A stretch of 64,000 bases of DNA from Gordonia bronchialis DSM 43247 (GTDB lineage: Bacteria; Actinomycetota; Actinomycetes; Mycobacteriales; Mycobacteriaceae), in NCBI RefSeq assembly GCF_000024785.1, contig NC_013441.1, forward strand, positions 496,001 through 560,000, given 5' to 3'. Below, piece by piece: positions 27,853-38,077 of the stretch; position 1 is the first letter of the stretch, and each line of letters starts with the position of its first letter. The position numbers were made by a program, and so were the translations under genes. The notes under the pieces are model-generated. The model made no database searches. It had not been told where the DNA came from and was given only the letters and a program-made list of their open reading frames with translations.

Positions 27853-30401
27853 GTGAGCCGAGTGGGCCCGGATGCGGATGTCTCGTCACCGGGTGCCGTC
27901 GCCGAGCGGCCGTCTTTCGATGAGTTCGCCCCGCCCGCACATGGTCGCATTGCCGACCTGCTCGTCGCCGCCACCACCCGCACCGGTGCCGGGCACGGTT
28001 CCGTGATCCTGGTCAGTGCGCCGTCGGGAACCGGGAAGACCGCTTACCTCGAGCAGTGGTCACGGGTGCTGGAGCGTCAGGCGTCGGTGGTCACCTGGGA
28101 CCGAGGCGCCCCCAGTCGTGACTTCTGGACTCGCATGCCCGACGAGTGGTTCGTGTCCGACGATCCCGACGTGCCCGGCCCGTCACCCCGGCGGGTCCTG
28201 ATCGTCGATGACGCGCACCAGATCTCGGGCCCCGACGATGTGTCGGCCGTCGTCGAGTTGCTCGATCGGATGCCCGCACACACTGCGATCGTCTTCTGCG
28301 CCCGGTACGACCCGCCGCTGCCCTGGCATCGGTACGCCCGAGATCACCGGTTCACCCGGATTGGCGAGACAGACCTTGCCCTGCGGGCCGACGAGATCGC
28401 CGACTCGCTGGGCGAATCCGCCGTCGTTCTGAATCACGTTCAGGCCGAACGGATTCGCGAGCTCACCAGCGGTTGGCTCATACTGGTGTCCGCAGTCGCC
28501 GACAGACTTGCCGGCCGGCGAGACGTCGATGACTGCATCGACGGGCTCGCGTCGTCGCCGCGTCCGCCGACAGATGATCTGATCGGTTCCCTCATCGCTG
28601 ATCTCCCCGAACACCTACGTGCGCTGGCCTGCCGGACCGCCGTGGTCCAGTCGTTCGACCGCGACCTCGCCATCCACCTCGCCGGCACCGGGCACGACGT
28701 CACCGACATCGACACAGCGCTGTGGGACCTGGCCGCACAAAGATTTCCGGTCATCATCGCCGGGTATCGCGAATCCCGCACCTACTACACGTACCCGGGA
28801 CTGGTCCGGGCGTACCTGCAGGCCGAACTCCGGCGCAGTGGGATCTCGCCGGACAACGTATTGCGTTCTGCGGCAATGTGGTCGATGCATCGGCGCAGAA
28901 GTGTGGACGCTCTCTCACTAGCCCTTCAGATGTCAGACCCGGAGGAATTGTCGACCGTACTGGTGACCAGCGGGATACGGATGGTGATCGCCGGCGACGT
29001 CGCCGGCTTCGAGGTGCTGCTCAACCGATGGTGCCGGGTGGCCCCGGGGTCGGCCGAGCCCACCATCATGCGAGCGCTGGTGGCGGCCGAACGTGGCGAC
29101 CTGGCGGCGTCGAGCATGCACCTGAACGAGGTCGACCGGGCGGCGGTGTCCGGCGCCGATCTGACCTGCCTCCTCGGGGCGCTTCGGCTCGTCGCCGACG
29201 CCCGACACCGACCGGGCGGGAATGATCGCCCGATCGGATGGCTCGACCCGGTCGGGGTTCAGGACGAGGTGCGGGCGTTTGCACTCATGACCGCAGGCTC
29301 GGTGCACATCAGTCGTGGGGACCTGTCCTGGGCCAGAAGAGTCTGGGTCGCGCCGATGCCATCGCCACGGCGGCATCTCTCGACCTGTTGCGCGTCCGGA
29401 TCGGCGCTCATCGCGCGGCCGCAGCAGGTCGGCGTGGGGACCTGGCGTGCATGCGCAGCCGGGCACGCACGGCCATCGAGAGCGCGCGTGCGTGCGGCCG
29501 GCAGGCGGACAACTACGTCGCGCAGTGTGCGGCGATGGAGGCGATGGGGCAGTACCTCGCCGGGGAACCGCCCGCTTCCGAACCGATGATCCGGCCGGCG
29601 TCGGAAACCACGGCGGTCACCGGTCCCCGTGCCCCGCTCCTCATGCTGATCGCCGGATTCGCGGGGGCCGAGGACCGATATGACACGGCGGTACATGCCT
29701 GTCGAGCACTGACCGAGATGATCCGGACGGAGGCCTATCCGTATCCCGCGGTGGTCCTTCTGCCGCGAGTGGCCTACATGTGCGCCGCGGTCGGCGGGAC
29801 GGAAGGGATCACGGGACTCGTTGCCGCGACCGAGAGGTCATACGGCCCCGGGCCGGAGACGGCCATCGCGACCGCGGTGGCAATGGTTGCCAACTCGAGG
29901 TTCGATGCGGCACGCAAGACTGTCACGCCGATTCTCGACGCTGCCGACGCCGCTCATCCCTCCACCGCGATGTCGGCGTGGGCCATGTACGCCTACACCT
30001 CGGCGCAGCTGAGCGACTCATACGCAACCCACCGTGGCCTGCGCCGGGCGTTGGCGGCCGGTGCGCCGTCGGGAATGATCGCACCGCTTCTCGAAGGTGG
30101 CGAGGTGATCGCCGACGAACTGGCACGTCATGTGGGGACATTCGGGCACCTCGACGCGCTGGCCGCCAAGGCGATGCGGGCCATCCGCGCGCAAGCCCTT
30201 CCTGAGCAGTTCCACCTGACACCATCCGAACGCAGGGTGCTCGACTTCTTGCCGTCGGGGTACACGGCCGACCAGATCGCGGGCATGCTGTCGGTGTCGG
30301 TCAACACCGTCAAGACCCACAGCCGGAGTATCTACCGCAAACTCCAGGTGTCGACCCGCCGGGACGCCGTGATGGTGGCGCGTCGAGCCGGATTGCTGTG
30401 A
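27853..30401 (+). pseudogene. STAND ATPase LuxR-family regulator, split by a frameshift
   Basis: The first part (27853 to about 29334) has an AAA/STAND-type ATPase with Walker A in SAPSGTGKTAYLEQW and Walker B in RRVLIVDDAHQI, then a helical sensor region. The second part (about 29334-30401) continues a TPR-like region and ends in a LuxR helix-turn-helix (LTPSERRVLDFLPSGYTADQ, then VNTVKTHSRSIYRKL). The parts are in different frames; one missing base in the ggcc stretch near 29331-29335 would rejoin them as DLSWAQKSLGRADA. The full MalT/LAL-like regulator would be about 850 residues. The target is unknown; neighbours are transport genes. Confidence 0.78.
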
Positions 30402-30421
30402 GCTTCACGGTAATCGGCGGA

Positions 30422-30634
30422 TCACGGAAATCTGCGGAAGGAGAGCAGGGTCAGGCCCAGCTGATCGAGACGGGCGATCACGCCACGGGCGGCGGCGGTG
30501 TCGGGAAGCTCGCCGGTCAGCTTTGTGGCGATCTGTTGCCGGTCGACCTCGGCTCGCAACTCCGGGAACGCGGCCAACGCACGCTCCGAGAGCTCACCGT
30601 CGACCGTGAACTCGTACTCGAACGGATCGCGCAT
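30422..30634 (-). CDS. Short conserved-looking protein
   Basis: The product is about 70 residues, charged and soluble (MRDPFEYEFTVDGELSERAL, then AAFPELRAEVDRQQIATKLTG), with no membrane segment or Cys. I place the start at ATG 30634, behind GAGGCGGC; a GTG at 30652 is an alternative. It lies 37 bp downstream of the FUSC-type gene and may be co-transcribed. No function is assigned. Confidence 0.55.
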   Translation of the reverse strand: MRDPFEYEFTVDGELSERALAAFPELRAEVDRQQIATKLTGELPDTAAARGVIARLDQLGLTLLSFRRFP

Positions 30635-30670
30635 GTGTAGCCGCCTCGACACCTCGGAACGTCGTTGCCC

Positions 30671-31696
30671 TCATGGTGCGTCGTCGGGGGCGTCTGTGGC
30701 ACCACCCAGGCCGGGTGATTGCTGCGGCCGACGCCGTAGCAGCGCAGGCACTCCCAGCCCGATCACCGCTGCCACCGCCAGGCCGAACAATGTCTCGCCA
30801 ATCCGTTCGTCGACGCGGCCGGCGGCCGAGTCCGTCGAGTAACTCAGCATCGTGATCACCAGGAACGTGGTGAAGGTCGGCAGGATGTACCAGCGGCTGC
30901 CACGGGTACCGGCGGCCGCGACGATGGCCAGGCCGATGGCGACGGCGAAGGCGGCGGGCGGTGCTCCGAGCTCCACCAGCAGTGCGGCGGCCACGGCTCC
31001 CACGCTGACCGACACGAAGCGGCCCAGGGTGCGCCACTTCTGCAGCCCGGCATCCGGACGCATGACGAGAAGCGCTGCGGCGCAAGCCCACCCGACATGA
31101 TCGAAGTGCAGCGCAAAGCCAACCGATGAGGTGATCACCCCGATTACCCCGAGGAGGATTCCGTAGCCGAGGCCCGGCATCGCGGCCGATTGGCCGGTAG
31201 CGGGTGTCGTCTCGGCGATCCACGCCGGCGGAATGACGATCGCCACGACAAAGGTCGTCACCGATCCCGCGACGAACAGCAGGGCCAGGACGAGCCCGCT
31301 ACCGAACCCGTCCTCGCTGAACCCGACGCCCACCAGGGCGGGGGCGATGACGACGAGAAGCATTGCCAGCCGCGGTCTGTCGATGCGACTCGCCAGCCAG
31401 GTGGCGCCGACCGGGAGCAGGAAGATCGTGGCGACCGCGGCCACCGGCCACGGTGCGACGGTGGCCCCGACGAGGATCGGCACCCCCAGCACCAGTCCGG
31501 CGATCAGGATGATGACCCGTCTGCGACGTTCCCGGGGGACTCCGGCGATCACGGCCGGGATGATCCCCACCGCCAGCGCGGCGCCCTTCTGGACATCGCC
31601 ACCGGCCGCGACCACCACCGCCGGGATGACCGCGATCGCCGCGGTCAGGGCCGGCAACCAGCGCCAGGCGATCATCGGAGCCGTCGGAGAACTCAT
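30671..31696 (-). CDS. FUSC-like membrane protein
   Basis: The product is about 341 residues with about ten hydrophobic segments in two blocks, resembling aromatic-acid exporter/FUSC proteins. It includes WRWLPALTAAIAVIPAVVVA at the start and GAVAAALLVELGAPPAAFAV and WYILPTFTTFLVITMLSYST in the second block. The C-terminal tail is basic then acidic. The ATG at 31696 is preferred because the first membrane segment begins soon after. The substrate is unknown. It is divergent from the APC transporter gene. Confidence 0.7.
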   Translation of the reverse strand: MSSPTAPMIAWRWLPALTAAIAVIPAVVVAAGGDVQKGAALAVGIIPAVIAGVPRERRRRVIILIAGLVLGVPILVGATVAPWPVAAVATIFLLPVGATWLASRIDRPRLAMLLVVIAPALVGVGFSEDGFGSGLVLALLFVAGSVTTFVVAIVIPPAWIAETTPATGQSAAMPGLGYGILLGVIGVITSSVGFALHFDHVGWACAAALLVMRPDAGLQKWRTLGRFVSVSVGAVAAALLVELGAPPAAFAVAIGLAIVAAAGTRGSRWYILPTFTTFLVITMLSYSTDSAAGRVDERIGETLFGLAVAAVIGLGVPALLRRRPQQSPGLGGATDAPDDAP

Positions 31697-31859
31697 ACCC
31701 CGAACCTTAGTGGTCTGCACCGAATCTCCGGAGCGGACGATGTGATGGCGCCCCTCCGCCGGCGGCAGCCTCTCGGTTCACTCCCTGCGGGTGATGTTCT
31801 CCCGCAGGAGCAATGGGACGCTCCGACATGGGTTTGCCCACCTCTCTAGGAGGACGAGT

Positions 31860-33330
31860 ATGGCCACCGAATCTGACGCCGGCGACGAGCAGGCGCGTAC
31901 GACTGCGATCGGGAAAAGGGCCGTACCGGCGACCAGCTACATCACCTGGACCGCGCTGGCCCTGATGACCGTGTCCTCGGTGGCGAGCCTACGGCCCGCG
32001 CCGACGATGGCAGTCTAGGGCCTGGCATGCGTGTTCCTCTACGTGTTACCGGCCATCGTGTTCCTCGTCCCGACCGCCCTGGTCTCCGCCGAGTTGGCAT
32101 CCGGCTGGTCCGGCGGCGTGTATCGCTGGGTGACAGAAGGAATTTCGCCCAACATGGGCTTTGCCGCGGCCTGGCATCAGTTCGCGATGACCATCTTCTA
32201 CTATCCGACGCTGCTGTCGTTTGTGGCGAGCACGCCGGCGTATGTGATAAATCCGGGGCTGGCCAGTAGTGTCGTCTTCACCGCGGTCGTGATCATCGTC
32301 GTCTATTGGTCCGGGGTGTTGCTCGCTCTGCGGGGTGGTATCGGTGTGATCGCCAAACTGGCGTCGAGTGGTGTTCTAGTGGGCACTCTCATCCCGGGGG
32401 CTTTGCTGGTTCTGCTGGGCGTCGTCTATCTGTTGCAGGGCAATCCGTCCGCGGCCCCGATGACCGGCGGTCACCTGCTGCCGGCCTGGACCGGCATCGC
32501 CAGCATCGTGCTGATCGTCAGCAACTTCGGCGCGTGCTCCGGTATGGAGATGAACGCGGTGCACGTGAACGAGTTGAAGGAACCAGGCAAGCAGTTCCCG
32601 CGCGCGATGTTCCTCGCGGTGATCCTGGTGCTGGTGATCCTGATCCTCCCGCCGCTGGCCATCTCTTGGGTGGTGCCGTCGGATCAGATCAGTCTGACCG
32701 CCGGCGTGATGCAGGCATTCGAGGTGGTCTTCGGCCACTTCGGATTGCAGTGGCTCGTGCCGATCGTCGGGCTGGCCATCGTGATCGCCTCGCTGGCCGG
32801 ATTCATGACCTGGCTGTCGGGGCCGTCGAAGAGCTTGCTCCTGGTGGCTCAGGTCGGTGGGTACCTGCCCCCGTACTTCCAGAAGACCAACAAAGTCGGT
32901 GTGCAGCAGAACATCCTGGTGGTCCAGGGCTGGGTGACCACGGCGCTGGCCCTGCTGTTTGCGTTGGTGCCCGCGGTGTCCAACGCCTACTGGATCTTCA
33001 TGACCATCACCACATCGGTGTACCTGTTGGTCTACCTGTGGCTGTTCGTCGCGGCCTACCGGTTGCGCAAGATCGCGCCCGACCATCCCCGCGGCTTACC
33101 GTGCGCCGGCGCTGCCGTTGTTGTGCGGCGTCGGACTCGTCGCCTCGATAGCGGCGATCGCGATCAGCTTTGTGCCGCCGTCACAATTCGGTGGGGGCAG
33201 TCCGTGGGTGTTCGTCGGGATCGTCGGCGGCGGGATCCTGTTACTCGGGCTCATCATTCCGGGACTGCTGATCTGGTTGCGAAAGCCGAGTTGGCAAACG
33301 GTCGTCGCGACCCCCGAGGAGAAGTCATGA
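31860..33330 (+). pseudogene. APC-family amino-acid transporter (GadC-like), two lesions
   Basis: The frame begins at ATG 31860 behind AGGAGG. It encodes a member of the APC superfamily, of the glutamate/GABA-antiporter-like branch (VPTALVSAELASGWSGGVYR, WVTEGISPNMGFAAAWHQF). A TAG at 32016-32018 interrupts SSVASLRPAPTMAV-GLACVFLY in frame, where a Tyr codon is expected. Near 33087-33090 an extra C in a cccc run shifts the frame; the true C-terminus continues as AYRAPALPLLCGVGLVAS to the TGA at 33328-33330. Two independent lesions argue for real loss. It overlaps the next gene by 4 bases. Confidence 0.8.
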
Positions 33331-33731
33331 GCCACAAGGCGATTTACTGGACCGTCGGCGCAGTGCTGGTAGTGCTGCTGGTGGTCATGCTGGTCAGCTA
33401 CGACCACCATCGCGACAACGCCGAGGCCCGCGCCAAGGCCGATCAACTCATCAGCACGTTCCACGATCACGGGCTGGCCACCCCGATTCCGGCCGACCAG
33501 ATCGCGCAACGTCTCGGCGACGACGGTGGGACGGTGTGTGCGGCGGCGGGCAGCGAGACTCAACTCGGATACCTCAAAACCCAGATCGGCGTCGGCGGCG
33601 AGTTCTACGTACGGCCGATCATATTGCCCGAGAACGTATTCGAGGGACTTCGTTTGTTCGTCGAGGTCTATTGTCCGGAGAATCTGCCGACAGTGGAAGA
33701 CTTCATCGCTGACCAGCACTACGCGAAATGA
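33327..33731 (+). CDS. Single-TM anchored small protein, unknown function
   Basis: The product is 134 residues with one N-terminal membrane segment (WTVGAVLVVLLVVMLVS, residues 8-25) and a soluble domain of about 105 residues (AEARAKADQLISTFHDHGL, DDGGTVCAAAG, GEFYVRPIILPENV). It overlaps the APC gene by ATGA and the next MFS gene by ATGA, a tight three-gene operon. No family is recognised. The soluble domain could face outside the membrane given the positively charged tail near the start. It may act with the transporter. Confidence 0.7.
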   Translation: MSHKAIYWTVGAVLVVLLVVMLVSYDHHRDNAEARAKADQLISTFHDHGLATPIPADQIAQRLGDDGGTVCAAAGSETQLGYLKTQIGVGGEFYVRPIILPENVFEGLRLFVEVYCPENLPTVEDFIADQHYAK

Positions 33732-35119
33732 CCGGTACCGACGGGGAGGTGCCGTCGCGGCGACGATGGATATCGCTGGCCGCCACCTGCACCGCCGCCG
33801 GCCTCGTGTGGCTCGCCTTTGCCGACTTCGGGGTCGCCGCTTTGGCCCCCGGCGTGGGGGTGTTGATCGCCGGGCGCGGATTGATGGGGATCGGCGCCGC
33901 ACTCATCCTGCCCGCGACACTTGCGCTGATCCCGGTCCAGTTCTCCGGGGCCGCACAGCTCACCGCCTTCGGGATCTGGCAGGCGGTCGCCTGGGGTGGC
34001 CAGGCGCTGGCACCCGCCATCGGCGGGGTGATCACCGACGGTCCGGGCTGGCGATGGCTGTTCTGGATCAATCTGCCGCTGGCAGTCGCCGCGGTGGCCG
34101 TGATCCGTTCCGTCACACCGGAAACCAGTGACGACACGGTCGATCGCCGTATCGACTGGCTGGGACTGGCGACCATCGGCCTCGCGATCTTCGCGCTGCT
34201 CTACGCACTCACCGATGGACCCACCGCGGGATGGGCAAGCCCATTGGTGCTCGGGTTGCTGGTGGCCGCCGTCGTCCTGGCGCTCGTCTGGGTCGTCGTC
34301 GAACGCAGGGTGAGCAGTCCGTTGGTGAATCTGTCGTTGTTCCGGCTGCGGCCCTACGACGGTGCGCTGATTGCGAACCTCACCATGAACCTCGTGTATG
34401 CGGGCCTCAGCTACCTGCTCGTGCTGTGGCTGCAGAATGCCCGCGGCTACAGCGCGGTCACGGCCGGACTGCTGATGCTGCCCGCGATCCTCGGCATCTT
34501 CGTGCTGATACCGATGGGTGGACGGCTCGAGAGCCGGGTCGGTGGCCGAATACCCGTCATCGTCGGCCTGGTGGTGCTCGGCGCTGGTCTGGCCGTCCTG
34601 ACGCCCCTACAGTCAGACAGTTCGATGTGGCTGATCGTGGTGTCGCTCATCGTCATCGGCGCCGGACTGGGGCTGCTCTCCACACCGGTGTCCAACACCG
34701 CGGTCGGTGAGGTCCCGGCCGCGTTGTCGGGTACCGCGGCGGGCGTGTTCAAGATGTCGAGCATGGTGGGCGGTGCGCTGGGCGTCGCCATCCTCACCGC
34801 ACTGACGCGTGGTCTCACCCTGGCCGATTCCGGCCACGCCGTGCAGCATTCGGGACTGACCGATGCCGAGGTGGATCAGGCGCACGCGGCCCTGGTCAAC
34901 TCGTCCTCCTACGACGACGCGCTGTCGCGGTTGCCCGCCGAACTGCAGGACAAGGTGACCGCAGCAGTGGTCGACGCGTTCTCGCGCGGCCTCGGAGTGG
35001 CCATGCTCTCCGCGGCCGCGCTCACACTCGTTGCGGGCGCAATAGTGTGGGCGGTATGGCCGCATCGCGATCGGCAGCAGGCGCATGATGAGACGGTCGA
35101 ATCCAGAACCGACGGCTGA
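33728..35119 (+). CDS. MFS transporter, DHA2-like, lacking the first membrane segments
   Basis: The product is 463 residues and about 12 membrane segments. It opens with MTGTDGEVPSRRRWISLAAT, then goes directly to APGVGVLIAGRGLMGIGAAL, which in DHA2 pumps belongs to segments 3-4. The TM1 motif and the loop after TM2 are missing, while the rest (PAIGGVITDGPGWRWLFWIN, TAVGEVPAALSGTAAGVF) is normal. The start overlaps the upstream stop, so it seems native. An internal deletion of roughly 40-80 codons is likely, and function is doubtful. Confidence 0.7.
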   Translation: MTGTDGEVPSRRRWISLAATCTAAGLVWLAFADFGVAALAPGVGVLIAGRGLMGIGAALILPATLALIPVQFSGAAQLTAFGIWQAVAWGGQALAPAIGGVITDGPGWRWLFWINLPLAVAAVAVIRSVTPETSDDTVDRRIDWLGLATIGLAIFALLYALTDGPTAGWASPLVLGLLVAAVVLALVWVVVERRVSSPLVNLSLFRLRPYDGALIANLTMNLVYAGLSYLLVLWLQNARGYSAVTAGLLMLPAILGIFVLIPMGGRLESRVGGRIPVIVGLVVLGAGLAVLTPLQSDSSMWLIVVSLIVIGAGLGLLSTPVSNTAVGEVPAALSGTAAGVFKMSSMVGGALGVAILTALTRGLTLADSGHAVQHSGLTDAEVDQAHAALVNSSSYDDALSRLPAELQDKVTAAVVDAFSRGLGVAMLSAAALTLVAGAIVWAVWPHRDRQQAHDETVESRTDG

Positions 35120-35156
35120 GCCGTCGGACACGAATCCGAGAGATCCGGAGGGTGAG

Positions 35157-36518
35157 ATGAGCGAAGAGACATTGCGGGAACGGGTGCGTGACCTGATGCC
35201 GCAGGCCCAGCAGGACTTGACGGAGATGGTCGGGTTCCGGTCGGTGCACGATGCCGAGCAGCAGCCGCCCGAGGAATGCGACAAGATGGTCGCCTGGCTC
35301 GAGGAGGCGTTCACCGAGGCCGGCCTCGCCGACGTGGCCGCCCACGAGACCGCCGACGGCAGCAAGGCGGTCACCGGGCACCTCGACGGCCCCGAGGATG
35401 CGCCGACGGTCCTGCTCTACTTCCATCACGACGTGCAACCACCCCTGGGCGATGACGAATGGGACTCGCCGGTCTGGCAGCTGACCGAACGTAAGGGACG
35501 CTGGTACGGACGCGGTGCGGCCGACTGCAAGGGCAACATTGCCACCCATCTCACCGCGCTGCGGGCGCTCGGCGGGGACGTGCCGGTCAACATCAAGATC
35601 ATCGGTGAGGGCTCGGAGGAGCAGGGCACCGGTGGGCTTGAGGACTTTGTCCCCAAGAATCCCGAACTGATGCGGGCGGATACCATACTCGTCTGCGACT
35701 CAGGCAATTTCGCGGTCGGCAAACCGAGTCTCACCACCACGCTGCGCGGCATCGCCAACGTCGTCGTCACCGTCGAGACCCTGGGTTCGGCCATGCATTC
35801 CGGGATGTTCGGCGGTGCGGCGCCCGATGCCCTGGCGGCGCTCATCACCATGCTCGCCACGCTGCGCGACGTCGATGGGAACACCACGATCACCGGGCTG
35901 GACAACACCCAGTCGTGGGATGGCGTCGACTATCCGGCTGAGCAGTTCCGCACCGACGCAACGGTTCTCGACGGTGTCGATCTGGTGGGTTCGGGTTCGG
36001 TCTCGGAAATGGTCTGGGCGCAACCGGCTCTGACGGTCCTCGGCATCGACGCGCCGTCGGTGGTCGGATCGTCGGCGGCCGTGCAGGCCAAGGCGCGAGC
36101 ACGGCTCAACCTGCGAGTGCCGCCGGGGATGGATGCGCAGGTCGCACAGGATGCGCTCGTCGACCACCTGACGGCGGCAGCCCCGTGGCACGCCCGGGTG
36201 AGTTTCGAACGGGAGGCCGTCGGATCACCGTTCGTCGGCTCCACCGGCGGGGTCGGCTACGACACGCTGGTCGATTCGATGCGCACCGCATATGGCACCG
36301 ACGTCCTCGTCCAAGGTCAGGGTGGCTCCATCCCGCTGTGCAATGTCTTCGCCGAGACCTTCCCCGACGCCGAGATCATGCTGATGGGCGTCGAGGAACC
36401 GCAATGCCTGATCCACGCGCCCAACGAGAGCGTGGCGCCGTCGGAGATCGAGAACATGTCGGTGGTGGAGGCGCTGTTTCTCCGGGACTACGCCGAGCGC
36501 TTCCGGCGGGGCGGGTAG
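35157..36518 (+). CDS. M20-family dipeptidase
   Basis: The product is 453 residues and has the metallopeptidase M20 layout, with the metal ligands visible in LLYFHHDVQPP (His, Asp), GRGAADCKGN (Asp), EGSEEQGTGG (Glu pair), VCDSGN (Asp) and IHAPNES (His). A lid and dimerisation domain lies between about residues 200 and 320. It likely cleaves dipeptides or an N-acyl amino acid. The ATG at 35157 follows CCGGAGGGTGAG. It lies 37 bp after the MFS gene on the same strand. Confidence 0.88.
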   Translation: MSEETLRERVRDLMPQAQQDLTEMVGFRSVHDAEQQPPEECDKMVAWLEEAFTEAGLADVAAHETADGSKAVTGHLDGPEDAPTVLLYFHHDVQPPLGDDEWDSPVWQLTERKGRWYGRGAADCKGNIATHLTALRALGGDVPVNIKIIGEGSEEQGTGGLEDFVPKNPELMRADTILVCDSGNFAVGKPSLTTTLRGIANVVVTVETLGSAMHSGMFGGAAPDALAALITMLATLRDVDGNTTITGLDNTQSWDGVDYPAEQFRTDATVLDGVDLVGSGSVSEMVWAQPALTVLGIDAPSVVGSSAAVQAKARARLNLRVPPGMDAQVAQDALVDHLTAAAPWHARVSFEREAVGSPFVGSTGGVGYDTLVDSMRTAYGTDVLVQGQGGSIPLCNVFAETFPDAEIMLMGVEEPQCLIHAPNESVAPSEIENMSVVEALFLRDYAERFRRGG

Positions 36519-36584
36519 CCCACCTGCTGCTGGTCGGCTCGGCTCAGCCGGCAGAAGGAGCGGCCCAACCAGCAGAAGATTGGT

Positions 36585-37676
36585 TCAGCCGGTCGTCCGA
36601 GGATCGCTGAATCGCTGCAGCAGAGCACCTTTCAGCTGTGGTCGGCTTGCCGCGACGAGAATGAAGGCGCATTCTCGGAAGAGGCGTTCGGCGTCGGCTC
36701 CCTGCAGCAACGCCTTGCCGCCGTCCGCGGCGACCAGGGCGGCAGCGGCATCGAGTGCGAGTTGCGCAGCATCGGCCCGCGCGACGAGGAGGCCGTCGGC
36801 GTCGGCGAGTGACGCGTCGAGTGCATCGCGGACCGTGTCGGCCCGCCCACGGAGGTGTCTGGCCTCCGCGGTGTGTCCGCCTGCATCGAGCAGAGCCGTC
36901 GCGCGGCGCAGCAATCCGAACGGCAACGTGCCGTTGAGCCGGACCCCGATGTTCTGATTGGCGAAGAAGTCGTCGAGGGTGACACGGCTCACCACGGCGT
37001 CGTCGGCGACCGGCAGGCCGTCCACGGTGAGCGAGACGGTGCGGGTGGCGTCGGCGGCGGCGAGATGCAGTCGTCGGGGCACGACGGCATCCGGCAGGTC
37101 CGCGGTGCGCACGATGGCTGCGATGACGTCGTCGGTCTCACAGTCGCGGGCCGAGATCTGCAGGAGATCGATGACGCCCCAGCCGCTGACGAACGGTGCG
37201 TATCCGTCGAATCGCCAGCCGCCGTCGGTGCGGGTCGCCGTCATCCGCGGTGGCGTCGGGACCACGCCGGCGTAGGCGACTCCGGCGCGCAGCCGGCCGG
37301 CGGTCACGTCGTCGAAGAATTCTGACCGCAGGGTGCTGTTGGTGGTGCCGGCCAGTGACAGCACCACGCCGTGATGCTGGATCCAGGTGAACGCGGTCGA
37401 CAGACATCCGCTACACAGGACTTCCAGTATCTCGGTGACCTGCCCGAAGTCGAGTCCCGGTCCGCCGACCGGTTCGGGTGCGGCGATGCCATAGAGGCCG
37501 GCGTCGGCGAGGGCCTGCCAGTGCGATGCCGGTATCTCGCCGGTCCGGTCGATCTCGGCGGCTGCCGGGAACAGCACCTCGTCGGCGACGCGATAGGCCG
37601 CGCTGCGCAGGGACGTGCGGCGAAGGTCTGGTTTGTCGGTGGGTATCGGGGGCTGCGGATGCGTGTCGCCCGGCAT
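36585..37676 (-). CDS. Acyl-CoA dehydrogenase-family protein
   Basis: The product is 363 residues. It resembles the acyl-CoA dehydrogenase fold (ADAGLYGIAAPEPVGGPGLD at the N-terminus; TDGGWRFDGYAPFVSGWGVI in the middle). The C-terminal catalytic region is weak: it lacks the GGxxEI-type segment and ends in ADAERLFRECAFILVAASRPQ. It may be a related oxidase or monooxygenase-type member with another substrate. It stands alone, convergent with the dipeptidase gene. Confidence 0.75.
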   Translation of the reverse strand: MPGDTHPQPPIPTDKPDLRRTSLRSAAYRVADEVLFPAAAEIDRTGEIPASHWQALADAGLYGIAAPEPVGGPGLDFGQVTEILEVLCSGCLSTAFTWIQHHGVVLSLAGTTNSTLRSEFFDDVTAGRLRAGVAYAGVVPTPPRMTATRTDGGWRFDGYAPFVSGWGVIDLLQISARDCETDDVIAAIVRTADLPDAVVPRRLHLAAADATRTVSLTVDGLPVADDAVVSRVTLDDFFANQNIGVRLNGTLPFGLLRRATALLDAGGHTAEARHLRGRADTVRDALDASLADADGLLVARADAAQLALDAAAALVAADGGKALLQGADAERLFRECAFILVAASRPQLKGALLQRFSDPRTTG

Positions 37677-38077
37677 GTTGCCAGCCTATCCGGAGGGTGA
37701 CAATCGGCAAGGATGCGACATCCGAGGCGCACGATTGTGCCAGGAACGTCGCGTTTGTGACGTTGCGTCGTGGTCGGCCGGGTACCGATTTGTGCCATGT
37801 CGAGTGAAAGATCGGACCGTGCCCGGCATTGTGTGGCGGTCACCGTGGGACGGGTGCTATGAAGAATGGTTGGCCACATTTCCCTTCCCGGGCGACTCAA
37901 TCGTCGGCCGATCAGAGTGAAAATCTGCAAAAGTCTTGCAGCACAGTGCATGTGAGTGGCATAAACTGCGAACGTGGAGCGGGTCGCGGTGGGGCGATTG
38001 TCATCGTCGACGCCGGCGCAGACGGGCCCTGGCACAAGCTTGGACACCCGCCGTGACGCCTGGATAGCTTTGCGCAC
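37677..38077. other. 401-bp intergenic region with a palindrome
   Basis: This region separates two divergently transcribed genes. I see no convincing gene. It contains the 17-bp inverted repeat CTGCAA-aagtc-TTGCAG at 37925-37941 in an AT-rich patch, followed 20 bp later by TAAACT (37962-37967), which could be an extended promoter or an operator for the amidohydrolase gene. The remainder is unstructured by eye. Confidence 0.45.

Noticed and set aside
26321..27983. Very long open frame on the minus strand across several genes (24180-27983)
   Set aside because: It overlaps well-supported plus-strand genes, has Arg/His-rich composition without motifs, and is a high-GC shadow. Only its last part, from 24707 down, is a real gene.
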